From NCBI GenBank assembly GCA_963800975.1, contig CAWDDB010000021.1, positions 186,001-250,000 of the forward strand: 64,000 nt of DNA, written 5' to 3'. Made by a program: the position numbers and the translations under genes. The DNA comes from JALYGY01 sp963800975. Its GTDB lineage: Bacteria > Actinomycetota > Rubrobacteria > Rubrobacterales > Rubrobacteraceae. Positions 59,803 through 64,000 of this stretch are shown here, piece after piece (within the stretch, counting starts at the first letter, position 1; each line of letters opens with the position of its first letter). Below the pieces are notes generated by a model. That model saw only the letters and a program-made list of their open reading frames with translations, was not told where the DNA came from and made no database searches.

Positions 59803-61032
59803 ATGACCGGATACCACCCCCACGAAGAGGGGATACCGCTTAGCGGCCGGCTCGATGTGAAGGAACCCGGTGCGCGTCCCGACGCCGACCCCGAGCGCTT
59901 CGAGACGGTGGTCGTCGGCGGCGGTCAGGCCGGCCTCTCGGTCGGCTACCACCTGGCGAGGCGTGACCGGCGGTTCGTGATCCTGGACGCCAACGAGCGG
60001 ATCGGTGACTCATGGCGCAATCGGTGGGACTCCCTGCGCCTGTTCACCCCAGCCCGCTACTCGGGGTTGCCGGGATGGTCCTTCCCCGCACCCCGCGCTT
60101 CGTACCCCACAAAGGATGAGGTAGCCGGCTACCTCGAGGCCTACGCCGCGCGGTTCGATTTGCCGGTTCGAACCGGCGTCCGCGTGGACGGGCTCTCCAG
60201 GGAGGCGAACCGGTACGTCGTGGCGGCCGGGGACCGTCGATTCGAGGCCGACAACGTCGTGGTAGCATCGGGCGCGTACCAGCGCCCCAGGATCCCTGCC
60301 CTTGCCCCCGATCTCGATCCGGGAATCGTGCAGCTGCATTCCAGCCAATACCGGGATTCGTCCCAGCTGCAGGAGGGTGGCGTCCTCGTCGTGGGCGCCT
60401 CCAACTCGGGGGCCGAGATCGCCCTGGAGGTGTCTAGGGATCACCTCACCTGGCTGTCGGGGAGGCACCCCGGCCAAGAACCCTTCCGCCCCGGAAGCAA
60501 GTGGGATCGGCTACTCATGCCGGTGGTCTGGTTCATGGCCTCGCGCGTGCTGACCGTGAAGACGCCGATCGGGCGGATGGTTCGGCAGAAGTTCCATGTA
60601 GGAGGCGCGCACCATTCCCGAGGCCTCCCGCTCGCCCGGGTCAGGCCGAAGGACATCACCGCCGCCGGGATCGAGCGGATGCCGAGGACGACGGGGGCAC
60701 GGGATGGCCTGCCGGTGCTCGACGATGGACGGGACCTCGAGGTCGCGAACGTGATCTGGTGCACCGGGTTCGTGCCGGACTTCGCCTGGATCGACCTTCC
60801 GGTCTTCGCCGAGGACGGAGGCCCGGTGCACGACCGCGGCATCGTGGGATCGGAGCCGGGCCTGTATTTCGTAGGACTGGTCTTCATGTATGCGTTGGCC
60901 TCGTCGCTGGTAGGCGGGGTGGGGAGGGACGCCGAGTACATCGCGAAGCATATCGAGAAGCACACCGCCTCGCGCGCGCCGGGTGGCCAGCCGAGGGGGC
61001 AAGCGCTACGGGTGGCGGCTGAGCGTGGTTGA
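59803..61032 (+). CDS. flavin-containing monooxygenase-like FAD/NAD(P)-binding protein
   Basis: 409 residues. FAD motif VVVGGGQAGLSVGYHLARRD, then DSWRNRWDSLRLFTPARYSG (the FMO-type loop), NAD(P) motif VVGASNSGAEIALEV and the C-terminal GLYFVGLVFMYALAS. It resembles CzcO/Baeyer-Villiger-like enzymes. Substrate unknown. The gene lies 26 bases after the methyltransferase. Confidence 0.9.
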   Translation: MTGYHPHEEGIPLSGRLDVKEPGARPDADPERFETVVVGGGQAGLSVGYHLARRDRRFVILDANERIGDSWRNRWDSLRLFTPARYSGLPGWSFPAPRASYPTKDEVAGYLEAYAARFDLPVRTGVRVDGLSREANRYVVAAGDRRFEADNVVVASGAYQRPRIPALAPDLDPGIVQLHSSQYRDSSQLQEGGVLVVGASNSGAEIALEVSRDHLTWLSGRHPGQEPFRPGSKWDRLLMPVVWFMASRVLTVKTPIGRMVRQKFHVGGAHHSRGLPLARVRPKDITAAGIERMPRTTGARDGLPVLDDGRDLEVANVIWCTGFVPDFAWIDLPVFAEDGGPVHDRGIVGSEPGLYFVGLVFMYALASSLVGGVGRDAEYIAKHIEKHTASRAPGGQPRGQALRVAAERG

Positions 61033-61134
61033 GAGCTCCGGCGCCCACTCACCGCTCGAGCAGTCGGAATCGTCGTTGCGCGCTTAGACCACGGCCCACG
61101 CGTATGACCTCCGACGCGCCTGAGCGCTTTCGTA

Positions 61135-61201
61135 GGTAGTTCTACCCATGCCCCTGTGTGGCGGAAGTTGGGTGATTCTGCCGATGCGTGACCTCCTCGC
61201 C
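61135..61201. repeat. hairpin repeat, copy 2, before the second methyltransferase gene
   Basis: This unit aligns without gaps to 59045-59111 with about 12 differences in 67 bases. The arms are decayed (GGTAGTTCTACCCA against TGGGTGATTCTGCC), but the core GTGTGGCGGAAGTTGGGT is identical. Confidence 0.75.
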
Positions 61202-61310
61202 AGTTCGTATTGTGTGAGCGCACTGTAGAGACAAACAAAGGGACAGCGGTGAACAGGCATTCGAAACGGAATCGGAGCCTGACGCAGGGCATAGAGACGG
61301 AGGCTATTCC

Positions 61311-62153
61311 ATGAGCGAATCGGAGAGCAAGCAGGCAACGAGAGGCTCCCGGCGAGTCTCCTTCGAAGATTACGACGGAAGCGCGCCGGAGAACTACGAG
61401 CGGTACTTTGTCCCGGCCATTGGCGCGCCCCTGGCGACCGACCTCGGTGACGCCGCGGCTCTTCGCCCGGGCGAGCGGGTGTTGGACGTTGCCTGCGGAA
61501 CCGGCGTCGTTGCGAGGCTCGCCGCGGAGCGTGTCGGGGCTACCGGGACCGTCGCCGGGATCGACATCAATCCCGGCATGCTGGCTGTCGCTCGCTCGGT
61601 CACGCCGGGTGGCACACCGATCGAGTGGTACGAGTCGAGCGTCGAGGAACTACCACTACCGGATGAGTCGTTCGACGTTGTGCTGTGCTCGTTGGGGACC
61701 CAGTTCTTCCCGGGTAGGCTTGCCGCGTTGCGGGAGGTGCGGCGTATCCTGGCGCCCGGCGGTCGCCTGGTCTTCAACGCGCCCGGACCCGCGCCGCGCA
61801 TATTCGTCGTCCTGGCCGAGGCGCTAGCGCGGCACGTCGCTCCCGAGCTCGCGGCCTTCGTGAACCAGGTCTTCTCGCTTCACGACACCGGTGAGCTTGA
61901 GCAACTCATTCGCGACGCCGGCTTCCGTGAAGGAGCCGCTCGGTCCAACACCACTGCGCTGCGCCTCCCGGCACCGGAGGAGTTTCTCTGGCAGTACGTG
62001 CACAGCACCCCACTGGTGGGCGCTGTGGCACAGGCTGATGAAGAGAGTCGCGCAGCCCTGGAGCGCGACGTCGTCGCGGGGTGGCAGCCGTTCGTGGAGG
62101 ATGGCGCCTTGCTGCTTCGATTGGACATCTCAGTGGCGACGGCCCGGAAGTGA
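61311..62153 (+). CDS. UbiE/COQ5-like class I SAM-dependent methyltransferase
   Basis: 280 residues. Motif I VLDVACGTGVVARLAAERVG, then GIDINPGMLAVARS, LPLPDESFDVVLCSLGTQFF and an RILAPGGRLVFNAPG strand. The C-terminal extension (LWQYVHSTPLVGAV) is typical of UbiE-like enzymes. Weak upstream purine-rich signal; ATG start. It is separated from the monooxygenase by the hairpin repeat, so it may have its own promoter. Confidence 0.9.
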   Translation: MSESESKQATRGSRRVSFEDYDGSAPENYERYFVPAIGAPLATDLGDAAALRPGERVLDVACGTGVVARLAAERVGATGTVAGIDINPGMLAVARSVTPGGTPIEWYESSVEELPLPDESFDVVLCSLGTQFFPGRLAALREVRRILAPGGRLVFNAPGPAPRIFVVLAEALARHVAPELAAFVNQVFSLHDTGELEQLIRDAGFREGAARSNTTALRLPAPEEFLWQYVHSTPLVGAVAQADEESRAALERDVVAGWQPFVEDGALLLRLDISVATARK

Positions 62154-62210
62154 CGGGGGCATGCGCATGATGGAAGTCGCCCGATCACGGTTGGCCTCAC
62201 AGAGGAAGCT

Positions 62211-62777
62211 ATGACTACTCTCGAACAGACACGGAAAGCGTGGGACGACTTCGCGGTACGCTTGGATAGGCTCTCGACCTTGCGGGAAGCCGTTTCCGTC
62301 CTGTCAGGCCTCGTGAGCGATCCCGACTTCCTCCACTCGCACGTTTTGCCTCTCCTGGCGGAGGTGGAGAAGGCCAGGGACTGGTACGTGGCCAGTCGCA
62401 ACGACTCTCCGGATGGAACGTGCTCCCTGCAGGTCTTCGTCTGGCCTCCATGGAGCGAGACCAGAATACACGACCATGCTTCCTGGGGAGCCCTCTGTTG
62501 CGCCGTCGGCTCCCTCTTCGAGGAGCGCTACGTGCGGCTGGATGACGGATCGAGGCCCAATCACGCTCCTCTGCAGATGCTGTGGCGCAGAAACTGGCGG
62601 GAGGGAGACGGCATCTCGACCGTACTCCCTTACGACGGTGGGATCCACCGCATCGGCAATCCCACCGATGAGCCGGCGATCTCCGTCCACCTCTATGGTC
62701 CCAGGATGGGGGAGATCGACGGGCGCGACTACGACCCCTCCCGCGACTACGTCTGCGACCGGCAAGAGGATCGGTAG
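62211..62777 (+). CDS. cysteine dioxygenase-like cupin protein
   Basis: 188 residues. The cupin metal site is WSETRIHDHASWGALCCAVG (His-x-His) with a third His in GGIHRIGNPTDEPAISVHLY. The pattern matches the CDO/PCO superfamily of thiol dioxygenases. AGAGGAAG precedes the ATG. Substrate may be a small thiol, but not certain. Gene context suggests co-function with the methyltransferase 57 bases upstream. Confidence 0.8.
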   Translation: MTTLEQTRKAWDDFAVRLDRLSTLREAVSVLSGLVSDPDFLHSHVLPLLAEVEKARDWYVASRNDSPDGTCSLQVFVWPPWSETRIHDHASWGALCCAVGSLFEERYVRLDDGSRPNHAPLQMLWRRNWREGDGISTVLPYDGGIHRIGNPTDEPAISVHLYGPRMGEIDGRDYDPSRDYVCDRQEDR

Positions 62778-62824
62778 GCATCGAGCGCGCGAACAGGGAG
62801 GTAGAGATCATTTTCGGGAAGGTG

Positions 62825-63547
62825 ATGTGGATCGGGAGAGCTACGGTTTTCACCTTGGGCCTGGCGGTAGTGCTGGCCGTGATGTTGGGAGTGACCACCG
62901 GTGCCCTCGCGGCGGTGCCCGGCGATCCGTTCAAGTTGGGCAGGACCAACGTCGTCAACAAGGTGAGCACGTTGACGGGCAAAGTTACCGGTCCCATGCT
63001 CCGCATAGACAACGCCGGCACGGGCACCGCACTGGACCTGCGAGTGGATCCTGGCATGCCGCCTATGACGGTCGACTCCGATGCGCGGGTGACCAACCTC
63101 AACACCGACAAGATAGATGGGCAGGACTCCACCGCGTTCGCGCCGGTGAGCGGGTTCGGAGCTGATGAGGTGATCAGCGCAATTGGCCCCTTGCCCCTGG
63201 AGGGGATCTACTCGAGCAAAGGCGGGACGCTCCTCGTCTTCGCCTCAGGGTCAGGGTTCCGGAGCAGCGCCAACGCCAGGCTTACCGGTCGGATCGGCAT
63301 GAACATCATTGTTGATGGCTCGTTCGGGCGTGCCGAGGTCTTCACCGACGAGCGGGATAGCCACAAGGCGTTTGTTGACGACTCCTTCGTGGTAGAGGGC
63401 CTGCCCGCAGGCGATCATACGATCCGGCTCGAAGCCGTGTACTCCGAGCCGTTCTGCAACACCGCGGCCGAACGTCGTGATTTCAGCTGCACCACCACCG
63501 ACTCCACCGACCGCTTCAACGTAACCGTCATAGAACTGCCCGAGTAG
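62825..63547 (+). CDS. secreted protein of unknown function
   Basis: About 240 residues. A signal peptide (ATVFTLGLAVVLAVMLGV, cleavage near ALA-AVPG) is followed by a region DPFKLGRTNVVNKVSTLTG, LRIDNAGTGTALDLRV, and TDKIDGQDSTAF, a pattern repeated in many actinobacterial exported proteins. The C-terminal half is beta-rich with two Cys. ATG at 62825, adjacent GTG at 62822; GGGAAGG upstream. Confidence 0.7.
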   Translation: MWIGRATVFTLGLAVVLAVMLGVTTGALAAVPGDPFKLGRTNVVNKVSTLTGKVTGPMLRIDNAGTGTALDLRVDPGMPPMTVDSDARVTNLNTDKIDGQDSTAFAPVSGFGADEVISAIGPLPLEGIYSSKGGTLLVFASGSGFRSSANARLTGRIGMNIIVDGSFGRAEVFTDERDSHKAFVDDSFVVEGLPAGDHTIRLEAVYSEPFCNTAAERRDFSCTTTDSTDRFNVTVIELPE

Positions 63548-63730
63548 GTCGCCCGGATTCCGCCTGCGCGGTTCAGCGGCCTGGAGACAGCAACCGAAGG
63601 CCCTGCTCCACCGATCTCCCCCAATAACCCCGAATAAACCACCAGATTAGATCCTTCGGCCGATGCCGCTACGCCCGGCCCTACCTTTGTCGTCACGGAG
63701 CAAGAATGATGACGGAGGAGGTAGTGGAGC

Positions 63731-64000
63731 ATGTCGTGGTTGAGGGAGAGGATGAGGCGGCGCCCGGTGACGTGGTTTTACGCGACGTCGATGGCGCTCG
63801 CCGTGGCGGTCATACCGGTGTTCGTGTTCACCGGCGCCGACGCGACGATCTCCGCGGCGGTCCAGGAGTCGGGCATCGTGCCGAGGACCGACTTTGTCAC
63901 GATCGTCAGGCTCGCGCTAGCCGAGCCGCAGGCTATACCCGCGATACTGCTCTCGGTGCTGCAGCCGTTCTCACCTGACATCGCCGCCTACGCCGTCGCG
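63731..64000 (+). CDS. polytopic membrane protein, N-terminal part, possibly CPBP protease
   Basis: The ATG is preceded by GGAGGAGGT and the frame stays open to the window end (90 codons). RMRRRPVTWFYATSMALAVA starts with a basic cap and a first helix; a second begins at IPAILLSVLQPFSPDIAAYA. The pattern resembles the start of CPBP intramembrane proteases, but the catalytic motifs would lie beyond the window. Family call is tentative. Confidence 0.5.
   Translation, partial: MSWLRERMRRRPVTWFYATSMALAVAVIPVFVFTGADATISAAVQESGIVPRTDFVTIVRLALAEPQAIPAILLSVLQPFSPDIAAYAVA

Overview
The window is GC-rich (clearly above 60% by eye) and reads as an actinobacterial chromosome, most likely Rubrobacter or a close relative. 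Supporting points are the GTG and TTG starts, an actinobacterial DnaQ/UvrC-type fusion protein, a class E-like sortase, TreT together with OtsA/OtsB trehalose synthesis, an Asp23/AmaP envelope operon, and a family 5 uracil-DNA glycosylase. I see no rRNA, tRNA, CRISPR array, phage or intact insertion sequence. The genus is inferred from gene content only.

Layout. 1-2030: the 3' end of a broken alpha/beta hydrolase, a UspA gene, and an AT-richer gene-poor stretch holding a 126-bp MITE-like element. 2034-3841: an Nramp-like transporter, a 32-residue membrane ORF and a strong terminator. 4066-8792: a probable sugar-acid catabolic operon (DUF1537 kinase, PdxA2-type dehydrogenase, LarA-like protein, SDR, RidA). 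8861-19731: moeA, a helix-hairpin-helix protein, the DnaQ/GIY-YIG fusion, a two-component system, an M50 protease, an M23-like protein, and an AI-2E transporter running in frame into a frameshifted CDP-alcohol phosphatidyltransferase. 20320-26055: envelope genes (coiled-coil secreted protein, PP-loop protein, NlpC/P60, stomatin-like protein, RsbW-like kinase). 26181-30974: trehalose genes and a VanY-type carboxypeptidase, with unusual palindromes. 31305-33774: a minus-strand Asp23/AmaP/GlsB operon. 33906-36893: an AzgA-type permease and two membrane proteins.

36907-41864 is the most interesting locus. Two divergent CydA-like proteins flank a Rieske protein, a cytochrome b6-type protein and a subunit IV-like protein, with a 49-residue one-helix ORF at the end. 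No CydB, no CxxCH cytochrome and no haem-copper oxidase gene is present. This suggests a quinol-oxidising complex coupled directly to a bd-family oxygen-reducing module.

41984-64000: SDRs, a Lon-N protein, MscS, an RTX-like secreted protein, an RDD protein, an apgM-udg-HD-ddl operon, an MBL hydrolase, a CAP-domain protein, the pntAa-pntAb-pntB transhydrogenase, a sortase, and a regulator/methyltransferase/flavin monooxygenase/cupin cluster. Two copies of a hairpin repeat precede the two methyltransferase genes. The window ends inside a membrane-protein gene.

Caveat: at least six genes (CDP-alcohol phosphatidyltransferase, otsA, an amaP paralogue, glsB, the Rieske gene, the subunit IV gene) are each interrupted by what looks like one extra base, mostly in G or C runs. 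That pattern points to residual assembly error more than to real gene decay. I list them as pseudogenes by sequence and state the likely intact product.
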